Shown: piece after piece, positions 37,185 to 45,230 of the stretch
How the letters are laid out: each line of letters opens with the position of its first letter
Numbering within the stretch: the first letter of the stretch is position 1
Origin: Flavobacterium sp. ZT3R18
GTDB taxonomy: Bacteria; Bacteroidota; Bacteroidia; Flavobacteriales; Flavobacteriaceae
DNA length: 64,000 bases
Reading direction: 5' to 3'
Assembly (NCBI RefSeq): GCF_007097385.1
Contig: NZ_VJZS01000020.1
Location: forward strand, 24,756 to 88,755
Made by a program: the position numbers and the translations under genes
The notes under the pieces: generated by a model
The model's input: only the letters and a program-made list of their open reading frames with translations
The model's database searches: none
What the model was told of the DNA's origin: nothing

Positions 37185-37991
37185 TTAGGCTGCTATTGCA
37201 ATGTCTAGTGCCCAATCGTGACCACTACTCTTTAAACAATATTTTACAGTTGCGGAATATTCTGAATTTGGGTTTGCTAAATCCCTTAACTCAGTCCATA
37301 TTTTAATTATATCGTTTTCTCTAGCTACATCATATGTAACTGTTTGAAGTTTTATAAGTTTGGCAGATTCCATTATTAAATTTTTAGCTTTTCCATATTT
37401 CTGCCTTCTACCTTCTTTTAAACCTTCATCATTTAAATTATAGCGTTCAATAGAATATACCGCACGTTTATAGTCTAAAGAGTTTTTATCTAATGACTTT
37501 GACAATATTTTGCCTTCAATACCATCGAATGAAATTTTCCAAGTATCAGCAATTACTAATGGGTCTAATAAAAGTGTTTGCTCCAAGTTTGTATTTCCTC
37601 CATAAGCATTGACTTTATTTAGCAAAACCGGAAAGTAGTCTCGTTTGCGGACGTTTGGTACAGGACCCGAATATCTATAATTTTGCCAATCAAATGCTAA
37701 CCACCAATATCCGCCTTGATCATTGCCCAGCTCATCGAGAGCATTTGTTTTAGGTCTAAAATGATCTATATGACAGTGTGCGCCATCATTAATAGATTCA
37801 GTATACCAACATTTTCTATTTCTCAATAATGAAAGCTGATTCTTCAATTCCCTCCATAAACCAGAATTACGCACAATAATGGTGGCGCGGTCCACAGCTG
37901 TTAACGCAGCTATTAATTCTGCAGTAACAGTGTCCGCTTTTGCAATCCATTCATCCGAAGGAGGATTATTTAAGTAGTCAACAAAAATCAT
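37185..37991 (-). CDS. HNH nuclease, PtuB-like
   Basis: 268 residues. The HNH core is near 75-130: CHIDHFRPK (metal- and base-coordinating histidines), then GYWWLAFDWQNYRYSG and RKRDYFPV. These segments are typical of the PtuB nuclease of Septu systems and of the retron-Ec78 effector. The gene overlaps the upstream ATPase gene by 4 bp (ATGA), the usual arrangement of ptuA-ptuB. Here the pair continues a type I hsdM-hsdS operon. PtuB is known to be held by PtuA and to degrade nucleic acid once released or activated. The role in this locus is inferred. Confidence 0.85.
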   Translation of the reverse strand: MIFVDYLNNPPSDEWIAKADTVTAELIAALTAVDRATIIVRNSGLWRELKNQLSLLRNRKCWYTESINDGAHCHIDHFRPKTNALDELGNDQGGYWWLAFDWQNYRYSGPVPNVRKRDYFPVLLNKVNAYGGNTNLEQTLLLDPLVIADTWKISFDGIEGKILSKSLDKNSLDYKRAVYSIERYNLNDEGLKEGRRQKYGKAKNLIMESAKLIKLQTVTYDVARENDIIKIWTELRDLANPNSEYSATVKYCLKSSGHDWALDIAIAA

Positions 37992-39595
37992 TCGCTATCA
38001 CGTTTAAGTAATTTATCCATAATTTGTTTGGCAACTTTATTCTGTTCTTCAATTTCTGCTGATGTCATTTTTTCAATCGTAAAGTTGTCTGTTTTACTCA
38101 TTTCTATTAAGAACTTTTCATATAGTGGATCTCGATCAGTTGTGTTAATACCCAGATCACCTAGAATTTGAAAAATTTCATTTAAAGCAATTTTATCTTT
38201 ATTAGTTAATTCCCCTAATTCTTGTTTAGCTATAAGTGCATTTCTTTTGTTGATTATTTCAATAGTTTCCTTATCCAAAGTACTTGGAAGTCCAAATAAT
38301 TCACTTGTTAAAATGCCTGCCACACCTAATCCTCTAGGATCAAATTCTGGCTCGCTCGTGTGTATAAGTCTGTCATCCCCAACTGTAGTAAATACTCTTA
38401 TTTCATCTTTAGTTAATCCTCCAATCACAAGAGGATCATGTGTTGTCATTATTACTTGACTACTTGAATCCCTGTCCACGACATTCTCCATTAGTTCTAT
38501 ATACGACCATTTCCACAGCGGATTTAAATGTGTATCAGGTTCGTCTAAAAGAAACAAAGTATCGGATTCCTTAGTAAAGCGCATTAATCCCAAAACTGTC
38601 AGCAACTGTTGCTCTCCTTCACTAAGTTCTTTGAATGTTATATGACCTTTCACATTTTGTTTTCTAACTTTAACTCTAATTTCATGAATTAAATCAGATA
38701 TGTAAGTACTTTCAAGCATCTTAAAAAAATTTGCATTAGATCCATACTTCTTTGCCAATTCCACCAGTTTTTCTTGACTCGATATATATAGATAAAAATG
38801 CTCTTGTTCAGGATTTTTATGAAAATCTTCCCTGACCTTTTCATTGAAAGGGACTGGAGCTAATGAGGCATCCCATAAATCATTTAAAAAATCTTTCACA
38901 ACTCCTCGGGCATACCAAAATTTTTCGTCGCCTCCTTTAATAGGTTTGTTTTTATACCAATATGGATTTTTTAGAACAAAGAGGATAGATTCAAGTCCTA
39001 GTATATCGAGGTAATCTTTTAAAAATGTTTGAATTTTTTTCTCAGGGAAACCATAAAACGCCATTAAGACAAAGTGACTGTGGATGTGGCGCGCATAAAA
39101 CAAAGGTCGCATAGGATCATCTAATCCATCTAAAAGATCTTTTAAAAACCTTCTTTGATGCAAATCGAAATGCTCTTCTAACCTATTGCTAATTCCGGAA
39201 TAATAACTAAACACATGTTTTGGCAGATAAAGATTTTTATTTTTATAAAATGTCGATTTCGCAATCTTCACATTATCTACAAAAAATGTAAAACCACTTT
39301 TCTGCTTTTCTACAAAACTGCCGGAACTTTCAACATCATTGCTAAGTGTTTCCTTATTTCCAATTATTCTGATGATATATCCTTGACATTCATAAGATAT
39401 ATCAAAATTAAAATCTGAAAATGTTTTATCATTAAGATCTAGATCACGGAAAATAATAACTAATGCCTCCAGAAAGTTTGACTTTCCAGCAGCATTCTGT
39501 CCAATTAGAACTGTATGCATCTTTAACTTATCAAACTCTATGGAGAACTTATTCAAGTTCTTAAATCCATCAATTAATACAGAATTTATTCTCAT
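37988..39595 (-). CDS. AAA ATPase, PtuA-like (SMC/OLD type)
   Basis: 535 residues. Walker A is GQNAAGKSNF near 32, a signature loop LSEGEQQLL lies near 325, Walker B FLLDEPDTHLNP near 350, and the switch His in TTHDPLVI near 387. This is the ABC/SMC-like fold of PtuA and related OLD-family ATPases. A C-terminal helical segment of about 120 residues follows. It overlaps hsdS (39592) and the PtuB-like gene (37991) by 4 bp each, so the proteins are made in fixed order. It should sense a phage or DNA trigger and control the HNH partner. Intact. Confidence 0.88.
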   Translation of the reverse strand: MRINSVLIDGFKNLNKFSIEFDKLKMHTVLIGQNAAGKSNFLEALVIIFRDLDLNDKTFSDFNFDISYECQGYIIRIIGNKETLSNDVESSGSFVEKQKSGFTFFVDNVKIAKSTFYKNKNLYLPKHVFSYYSGISNRLEEHFDLHQRRFLKDLLDGLDDPMRPLFYARHIHSHFVLMAFYGFPEKKIQTFLKDYLDILGLESILFVLKNPYWYKNKPIKGGDEKFWYARGVVKDFLNDLWDASLAPVPFNEKVREDFHKNPEQEHFYLYISSQEKLVELAKKYGSNANFFKMLESTYISDLIHEIRVKVRKQNVKGHITFKELSEGEQQLLTVLGLMRFTKESDTLFLLDEPDTHLNPLWKWSYIELMENVVDRDSSSQVIMTTHDPLVIGGLTKDEIRVFTTVGDDRLIHTSEPEFDPRGLGVAGILTSELFGLPSTLDKETIEIINKRNALIAKQELGELTNKDKIALNEIFQILGDLGINTTDRDPLYEKFLIEMSKTDNFTIEKMTSAEIEEQNKVAKQIMDKLLKRDSE

Positions 39596-41055
39596 AACAC
39601 TATTTCTATATATCCCTTTTCTTTACTTTCTTTCACTGTTTTTGAATCTTCAATCAAAATCTTTAATTCATCGTAAAATGAATCGATGCTTTCTCGATGT
39701 CTTGAAATTTGCCACACGCTAACAGCTGACATTTTTCCATTTTTCTCCAGAATATCTTGAATTTCAACTATGTTTTCATCTTCCAAAGTAAGTTTTAATG
39801 TATCGAGTAATACTTGATAAGTTCTTATATTAATTTCACTTTTCATCATTGAATTATTTGATATTATGTTTTCAGATTTCCAAATTTTACTTAGTTCTGT
39901 TTTAAATAATAAATCTACGTCCTTTATTTGATTTTTAATATTTTCAATTAACTCGTTACAGTTCTTAAAAACCTTTGAAATTTTATCAACGATTAGTTTT
40001 TGCTCTGCTATAGGCGGGACTAATATTTCACAATTTTTAATAGTGGGCAATTTAATGTTTGGCTGACCACCTCCACTATAAGCTAACGTCCTAAAATAAT
40101 CCTTTTTAGATCTTAAAAAATATTCTAAAAACCGTGTATTATGCTGGTCGCTTGGTTTAATTCCTATTAAACTATCAGGAAAGCACATGTCATAATCTAG
40201 TATTCCTGTGTTACCAATGGTTGCACCCACAATAGCAATAGCAATTGTATTTTTAGGAAATAGTTTACTGACGCTTAATCCTGATTCGTTTAGTGTCTGA
40301 TCATGATTTAAAATGTAACCACCTTCAGAAGGAAGATTCCCTATTTGAATATATGGAATCTTCCCATTAAAAAACTTAGGGTCATTACGGGGTCTTGCTG
40401 AAAAACGCCCACGTTCGCATATAACATATTCTCCCATGGTCAATACTTTCCAATTTTTTAATTTATTCTCCTTTGTATTGGTCTCATGTTTGCCTTCTAA
40501 AGCCTCAGATAAGAAAACACTTTTTATATTTTCTAATAGTGAGATTTGTTTCTCTAATTCTATTTTTAAGTGCAAGGCATCTACTTCAAAAGTTTTAACA
40601 GAATCTAAAATTTTTCTTTGTTCCTCTTTGGAAGGTAATAAGATTTGTAATCCAAATAACTGTTTGGGATTTATTCTTTTGGAACCAACACCTTTTGCTA
40701 ATGCGCTTAATTTTTTATATAAGTCAGCTTGCTTAAAAAAATAAAAAATCCATTCTGGAAAACAATTATCAGAAACATCAAATGCAGGAAGATCTGCACT
40801 TGACTCGCATCCGTCTAATTCGAATGGAACAATACCAAATGCACCCTTATGCAAATTTTGTCGTCCATATATAAATTGTCCAGCCTTTCTAGTATAATAT
40901 TTTGTAGCTCCTTTTTTTTCATTTATATCTGGTCTGCGCTCAATCCCTCCAAGATTTAATTTAACCCTAATTCTCTTAGAAGAGTCGGGCGTAATTGATT
41001 CAACTTTTGATTCCGATAATATGGTTCCTAAATTTACTGCTTTCCAATCAATCAT
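39592..41055 (-). CDS. hsdS: Type I specificity subunit HsdS with C-terminal extension
   Basis: 487 residues, longer than the usual 400-450. Two target-recognition domains are seen (about 1-150 and 200-345), each followed by a coiled-coil spacer (LHLKIELEKQISLLENIKS near 165; SKVFKNCNELIENIKNQIKD near 360). They set the two halves of a split recognition site. Residues 400-487 form an extra helical domain ending in a winged-helix-like part (VSVWQISRHRESIDSFYDEL) that the S core does not need. It overlaps hsdM by 1 bp and the PtuA-like gene by 4 bp. The extension may be a docking site; that is inference. Confidence 0.9.
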   Translation of the reverse strand: MIDWKAVNLGTILSESKVESITPDSSKRIRVKLNLGGIERRPDINEKKGATKYYTRKAGQFIYGRQNLHKGAFGIVPFELDGCESSADLPAFDVSDNCFPEWIFYFFKQADLYKKLSALAKGVGSKRINPKQLFGLQILLPSKEEQRKILDSVKTFEVDALHLKIELEKQISLLENIKSVFLSEALEGKHETNTKENKLKNWKVLTMGEYVICERGRFSARPRNDPKFFNGKIPYIQIGNLPSEGGYILNHDQTLNESGLSVSKLFPKNTIAIAIVGATIGNTGILDYDMCFPDSLIGIKPSDQHNTRFLEYFLRSKKDYFRTLAYSGGGQPNIKLPTIKNCEILVPPIAEQKLIVDKISKVFKNCNELIENIKNQIKDVDLLFKTELSKIWKSENIISNNSMMKSEINIRTYQVLLDTLKLTLEDENIVEIQDILEKNGKMSAVSVWQISRHRESIDSFYDELKILIEDSKTVKESKEKGYIEIVL

Positions 41056-42461
41056 TAGAATTCAAGTTTTAATGAACTAAATAAATCGCTACTCTTTTTT
41101 AATGATTTTTCAAGTCTTTCTCTAAGTTCAGAACTTGACAATAACTGTTCTTCACTATAATATGGACTTGATATATCAAGATTATAATTTCTTTTCTTTA
41201 TATCTGCAATTGGAACCTTCCAAGCATAATCAGTTTCAATTCTGTTATTCCACCATTTTTTTTCCAAGTCAAATTCTTCAATTTTAATAGGTCTTGACTT
41301 GCTGTATGATTTTTGACCGTTTGGATAAGGATGCTCAAAATACCAAATATCGCTAGTTGATTTACCTTTTTCAAAAAACAGTAAATTTGTTTTTACAGAT
41401 GTATAAGGACTGAAAACTCCTTTCGGCAATCTTACAATCGTATGCAAATTACATTCATTTAAAAGTTTTTCTTTAATTCTTGTTCGCACACCTTCTCCAA
41501 AAAGAAAATTATCTGGTAAAACTACTGCGGCTCTACCTTTTTCTTTTAACAATCTAATAATTAATACTAAGAATAAATCAGCAGTTTCCTTTGTTCTGTA
41601 GTCAGCAGGAAAATTCTTTTCGGTTCCATCTTCTTCAATACCTCCAAATGGCGGATTTGATAAGACTACATCTACCAGATCACCTTCTAACCACTCATCA
41701 TATGGTCTACTTAAAAAATTGTCTCTAAAAATCGCTGGTTCATTAAAACCATGAAGCATGAGATTAGTTGTGCATAATAAATGGGGTAATGGTTTCTTTT
41801 CCACCCCAATAAAATTACTTTGGTTTATTAGAATATCATTTTTGTCTGAACTCAACTTTATTTTCCGTATGGCTGAAGTCAAAAATCCTCCGGTACCACA
41901 TGCCGGATCTAAAATTTTGTCGCTTGCTTTAGGATTAATAGAATCTACCATAAATTGCGTAATAGCTCTAGGGGTATAGTACTCCCCCGAAGAACCTGCA
42001 CTTTGTAATTCTTTTAAAATACTTTCATAAATTTCATTAAATATATGGTGATTTTCTGATTTCTTAAAGTCTATTTTATCAATCTCATTAATCACTTGTT
42101 TTATTAATCCACCATTTTTCATAAAATTGTATGTGTCTTCAAAAACAGATCTGACAATTTTGGCTTGTGCATTAAGTTCAATATTTAACCTTTTAAAATT
42201 GGGGAATAAATCATCATTTAAAAAAGTTATTAATTCTACTGGATCCATCTCATTATTATGAGCCCAATTATTCCACTTATATTTATCATTTATTGGGCTA
42301 ATGTAACTTTTGTTTTCTTTTTTCCACATTTCTTCTTTATCGGAAAAAATTTTTAAAAATAACATCCAAACAAGTTGCGATATTCTTTGGGCATCACCAT
42401 CTACACCGCTGTCCTTTCGCATTATATCTCGTATAGACCTTATAATTGTTGTAATATTCAT
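41055..42461 (-). CDS. hsdM: Type I DNA methyltransferase subunit HsdM
   Basis: 468 residues. The N-terminal helical domain includes IIRSIRDIMRKDSGVDGDAQ. The methylase domain follows: SSGEYYTPRAITQFMVD near 158, motif I DPACGTGGFL near 184, motif IV SNPPFGG near 268 (the N6-adenine pattern). It should methylate adenine at the HsdS-defined site and mark self DNA. It is the first gene of the four-gene - strand operon. There is no hsdR in the window; the ATPase-HNH pair takes its place. Intact. Confidence 0.95.
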   Translation of the reverse strand: MNITTIIRSIRDIMRKDSGVDGDAQRISQLVWMLFLKIFSDKEEMWKKENKSYISPINDKYKWNNWAHNNEMDPVELITFLNDDLFPNFKRLNIELNAQAKIVRSVFEDTYNFMKNGGLIKQVINEIDKIDFKKSENHHIFNEIYESILKELQSAGSSGEYYTPRAITQFMVDSINPKASDKILDPACGTGGFLTSAIRKIKLSSDKNDILINQSNFIGVEKKPLPHLLCTTNLMLHGFNEPAIFRDNFLSRPYDEWLEGDLVDVVLSNPPFGGIEEDGTEKNFPADYRTKETADLFLVLIIRLLKEKGRAAVVLPDNFLFGEGVRTRIKEKLLNECNLHTIVRLPKGVFSPYTSVKTNLLFFEKGKSTSDIWYFEHPYPNGQKSYSKSRPIKIEEFDLEKKWWNNRIETDYAWKVPIADIKKRNYNLDISSPYYSEEQLLSSSELRERLEKSLKKSSDLFSSLKLEF

Positions 42462-42646
42462 AATTTATTTAATCATTATTTTATTAAAATTTATTTGAAA
42501 TTTTTAACGCTTGCTACCAATAATAAAATGCTTCTGGATTATTCTTTTTCAATTTATTGTATTTAGAGTTTTCAATTACCAAAAAAAAATATTTGTGTTG
42601 GATTTTGAAATATTTAAGCTTCAATGTAGGATATCAAATTACTCTT

Positions 42647-43438
42647 TTAAATTTTTTCCAATAACTCAATTTTTACAACTTCGTAAGCTTTTACATTATC
42701 ATATTCTACTCCTGGTCGAAGTATCGTGAAAATATCATTCATAAATTCACCATCCTTTATTTTTTCTTCCATATTGGCAATGTACATTTTTTGCGTTGGT
42801 GGTATTGCAACTGAAAATGCCATGTACTCTTTGTAGCAATTTACCAGTTTTTCTGTGTCTACGTTTGTATTTGCTAAAGCATGCTCTAAATCAAACAGGT
42901 CTCTACCTTTTCTACGTTGGTATAATGCTCTCATTTTAGTACCTAATAATTCTTCGATGTGGTAAGTGTTAATTTCGCATTTTCCAGTAAACCAACCATT
43001 TTTCACTTCGAACGGTACTTTTTGTAATCCCATTACCGTAAAATGCTCTTTGCAGTTAATTTCAATTTTTAATTTCATTGTTATTACCGGAGCTGTTTCT
43101 GTTTCAAACTTATAGACTACGGTGTTATTATGAGCTCTGGGTTTTGTTGTTCTTTTTGTTCCTAAAAAGATTAATTTTTTTCCAAGCCGTTCTAATATTG
43201 GTTTTATAGGACCTGGTTTTATTTGCACTAAATCGATATCCTCTGAATATCGAACTTGTGGTTTCAGAAATAATTTGTGTAATGCTGTACCTCCACGAAA
43301 AGCCAAATGTTCGCTTAAAAATTCATCTGAGAATATCTCGATCAATGCTCTTTCAATTACTAAATCTTGCTCTATTTGGGCATCATCTGGCCATGGAGCA
43401 AATTCTTTCCATTCCAGTATATATCTTCTAGGTATCAT
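42647..43438 (-). CDS. AbiEii-type nucleotidyltransferase toxin
   Basis: 263 residues. The nucleotidyltransferase core has FRGGTALHKLFL near 47 (the GG[S/T] motif) and RYSEDIDLVQ near 63 (the DxD metal pair). LGTKMRALYQRRKGRDLFDL near 165 is a further family signature. AbiEii is the toxin of a type IV system that stops growth after phage entry; related enzymes transfer nucleotides to tRNA. It overlaps its partner AbiEi by 4 bp. The 185 bp between its stop and hsdM holds the hsdM promoter. Intact. Confidence 0.92.
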   Translation of the reverse strand: MIPRRYILEWKEFAPWPDDAQIEQDLVIERALIEIFSDEFLSEHLAFRGGTALHKLFLKPQVRYSEDIDLVQIKPGPIKPILERLGKKLIFLGTKRTTKPRAHNNTVVYKFETETAPVITMKLKIEINCKEHFTVMGLQKVPFEVKNGWFTGKCEINTYHIEELLGTKMRALYQRRKGRDLFDLEHALANTNVDTEKLVNCYKEYMAFSVAIPPTQKMYIANMEEKIKDGEFMNDIFTILRPGVEYDNVKAYEVVKIELLEKI

Positions 43439-44244
43439 AAATCACTTTCAATTTCGACATTGCGGATAATTTTCCATTTGGAATTTATTTCTCCTTTTTT
43501 TTCTTTTCCGGGCATTAATGGAATATTTACTCCCATCTTGTCTGCAATAATTTTATACATTATTTCTCCCAGTTTTTTATTTTCTAGTTCTACTTCCAGT
43601 AAATATCCTAAACGTTGAATCGCAGCTGTTTGGGGATATCCTTTTGCGATTTTTTTTAAATTGGATGGTTTTATAATTTCGATTAATTCTTCTAGAATTG
43701 TCATTATTCTATTCATACCAATACTTTCAGCATAGTACAATAAATCTAAAGCCGTGAGCTCAGGAGAGGAAACGTTCATATATCCTGCCTCCGTTTTTAT
43801 CTCATTAATATCTTCCTGATTCCATTCATTTTTAATAAAGAAGTTGAGCTTTAATTTTTTATTTCGAATGTTTCGTAACGCTGGTTTTTCGGTAATGATG
43901 AAGGTTTCCATTGGCTGTTGATGACCAGCACCATGTATAGCCGCCGCTGAAATGAGACCAACATAATATTTTTTACCTAATGCTTTCATCATATCATCTA
44001 TGAACATATTCACTGGGATAATTCCTTGTCTTGAATATTCTGCGGGTAGCAACGTGTAAAAGCCTTTTCGAACCTGTACTATTTTTTTCTTTAGCTTTAA
44101 TCTATACATGTTCTGATTTAATGCTTTATCAGATACATTAAATCTTTCTTTAAGTTCTTCTAATGTAAACGCATATCTACCTTTAGACCTTAGTTCATCT
44201 AAATATTCATCAAGGTAATTATATGAAAAAACAGCTTCAGGCAT
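43435..44244 (-). CDS. AbiEi-type antitoxin and autorepressor
   Basis: 269 residues from the ATG at 44244. An upstream TTG frame start at 44292 would read through the operator and is rejected. The N terminus is a winged helix (FTLEELKERFNVSDKALNQN near 27, the recognition region, then RKGFYTLLPAEY near 60). The C-terminal antitoxin domain has ISAAAIHGAGHQQPMETF near 100. AbiEi proteins repress their own operon by binding inverted repeats and neutralize AbiEii. The palindrome at 44267-44283 fits this. It is coupled to the toxin gene by ATGA. Confidence 0.9.
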   Translation of the reverse strand: MPEAVFSYNYLDEYLDELRSKGRYAFTLEELKERFNVSDKALNQNMYRLKLKKKIVQVRKGFYTLLPAEYSRQGIIPVNMFIDDMMKALGKKYYVGLISAAAIHGAGHQQPMETFIITEKPALRNIRNKKLKLNFFIKNEWNQEDINEIKTEAGYMNVSSPELTALDLLYYAESIGMNRIMTILEELIEIIKPSNLKKIAKGYPQTAAIQRLGYLLEVELENKKLGEIMYKIIADKMGVNIPLMPGKEKKGEINSKWKIIRNVEIESDL

Positions 44245-44266
44245 AGGTATATTTTGTTTGCTATCT

Positions 44267-44283
44267 ACTACACAATGTGTAGT
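44267..44283. promoter_or_regulatory. Operator palindrome of the AbiE operon
   Basis: ACTACACA-A-TGTGTAGT is a perfect 17-bp palindrome with one central base, lying between the - strand promoter element (44290-44297) and the AbiEi ATG at 44244. That covers the expected transcript start, so bound AbiEi would block initiation. Confidence 0.75.
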
Positions 44284-44289
44284 GTTACG

Positions 44290-44297
44290 CAAATATA
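44290..44297 (-). promoter_or_regulatory. Promoter -7 element TATATTTG of the AbiE operon
   Basis: On the - strand the sequence TATATTTG matches TAnnTTTG exactly. It is 46 bp from the AbiEi start. No clear -33 element was seen. Confidence 0.6.
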
Positions 44298-44398
44298 ATA
44301 TTTCTCAATTAAGATTATCATTTTTATCATTAAAAGTTTCATCTATTTCTATTAACATTAACTGCAAGGTTAAGATCATAGAAAAGATTATATTACTG

Positions 44399-44428
44399 TT
44401 GTGCTTATGAACGTATTTAATACCTTTG
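44399..44428 (+). promoter_or_regulatory. Full Bacteroidota promoter: TTG - 19 bp - TACCTTTG
   Basis: TTG at 44399-44401 and TACCTTTG at 44421-44428 are correctly spaced. The ATG of the next gene is only 5 bp downstream, so the transcript should start at or next to the start codon. Confidence 0.75.
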
Positions 44429-44432
44429 TAAT

Positions 44433-44645
44433 ATGTTAGTTACTAGACAAGACATAATTACATTAAAGAATTTATCAATTGCAAAAGATCTTATTGCAAT
44501 TGATACGATTCCTAGTACTTTTAAAAAAGACTTTCAGTTGTTCTTCTTTGGAAAAACTTTTTTTAAAAAGGATGACACTTTATTTGCGTATCCTCATGAC
44601 ATTAAAATGTGGACACGTTTTATGTTTAATAAGTATAACGAATAA
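44433..44645 (+). CDS. Small unknown protein, 70 residues, probably leaderless
   Basis: Contains LVTRQDIITLKNLSIAKDL, then a stretch rich in Phe and Lys (QLFFFGKTFFKKDD) and a C-terminal HDIKMWTRFMFNKYNE. There is no signal peptide or known domain. A textbook promoter ends 5 bp before the ATG and the next methionine is far inside, so translation from a leaderless mRNA is likely. A second small ORF follows after 28 bp. The family is not recognised. An overlapping longer frame (44479-44841) exists but has poorer composition. Confidence 0.6.
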   Translation: MLVTRQDIITLKNLSIAKDLIAIDTIPSTFKKDFQLFFFGKTFFKKDDTLFAYPHDIKMWTRFMFNKYNE

Positions 44646-44673
44646 TAGTCAATTTATTATTGGAGCAGTTTTA

Positions 44674-44841
44674 ATGGCTAACAATTGTCCTCCAATTTTT
44701 CCAGAAATAACCACTCAAGAACAACAAATAGAATACATATCTACAATAGTTCAATGCGAGCAAGATAAAAGTGATGTGGCTTTAATTGAATATTTTGCCA
44801 AAGGCATGACAAATTATCTTTTATCTAGAATACAAGATTAG
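44674..44841 (+). CDS. Small unknown protein, 55 residues
   Basis: Starts MANNCPPIFPEITTQEQQIE and ends AKGMTNYLLSRIQD. It is soluble, acidic and helical. It probably shares the transcript of the small gene at 44433 (28-bp gap). The ATG at 44674 is preferred to a longer frame that would overlap the first gene. No family recognised. The region's terminator at 44861 faces the other strand, so the end of this transcript is unclear. Confidence 0.5.
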   Translation: MANNCPPIFPEITTQEQQIEYISTIVQCEQDKSDVALIEYFAKGMTNYLLSRIQD

Positions 44842-44860
44842 TTAAAAATCAAGAATGATG

Positions 44861-44890
44861 AAAAAAGCCCTCCAGAAAATCCAAAGGGCT
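44861..44890 (-). terminator. Rho-independent terminator of the histone-like gene
   Basis: On the - strand AGCCCT and AGGGCT (44885-44890 and 44866-44871) form a stem followed by six T. It lies 16 bp after the gene's stop. Confidence 0.88.
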
Positions 44891-44905
44891 CATAGTTGTG
44901 ATAAG

Positions 44906-45082
44906 TTACTTCTTCTGATTTTCTACAGAAACTTTTCTAAACTCTTTTAAAAGTTTCTCTAGCTCCAAAGTTGATTTGCGAGCTCTTGGACCTGCTGCTT
45001 TGACACCTTTCTCAATAAGTGACTCAGATTCTGTTTTGAATGTTTCGAATTCGGCGTTGATTTTTGCAACTAAATCTTTCAT
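44906..45082 (-). CDS. Histone H1-like protein (Hc1 type)
   Basis: A 58-residue gene: MKDLVAKINAEFETFKTESE, later KAAGPRARKSTLELEKLLKE, ending ENQKK. This matches the short histone H1-like proteins common in Flavobacteria and Bacteroides: an acidic/basic helical start, an 'AAGxRARKxTL' core and a Lys-rich end. They bind DNA and may compact it. It has its own clear terminator. Such genes usually occur as single chromosomal copies, but some travel on mobile elements. Confidence 0.85.
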   Translation of the reverse strand: MKDLVAKINAEFETFKTESESLIEKGVKAAGPRARKSTLELEKLLKEFRKVSVENQKK

Positions 45083-45230
45083 GATAGGATTGTATTAAAT
45101 TAGGTCACAAAAATAGAAGTTTGCTGATTAGATAGGGATAATTTGTTGTTAAAATTGGTAATAATGGATAGATATTTTATTTTATGTCATCTGAAAAACT
45201 GATAAATTTTTATGTAAATAATTGATGCAC

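Noticed and set aside
37185..39595. Retron (reverse transcriptase plus msr/msd) with a PtuAB effector
   Set aside because: No reverse transcriptase gene or retron-like RNA lies near the ATPase-HNH pair; the partners are hsdM and hsdS.
44245..44292. TTG start extending the AbiEi protein by 16 residues
   Set aside because: That stretch contains the operator palindrome and begins next to the -7 element; the ATG at 44244 fits better.
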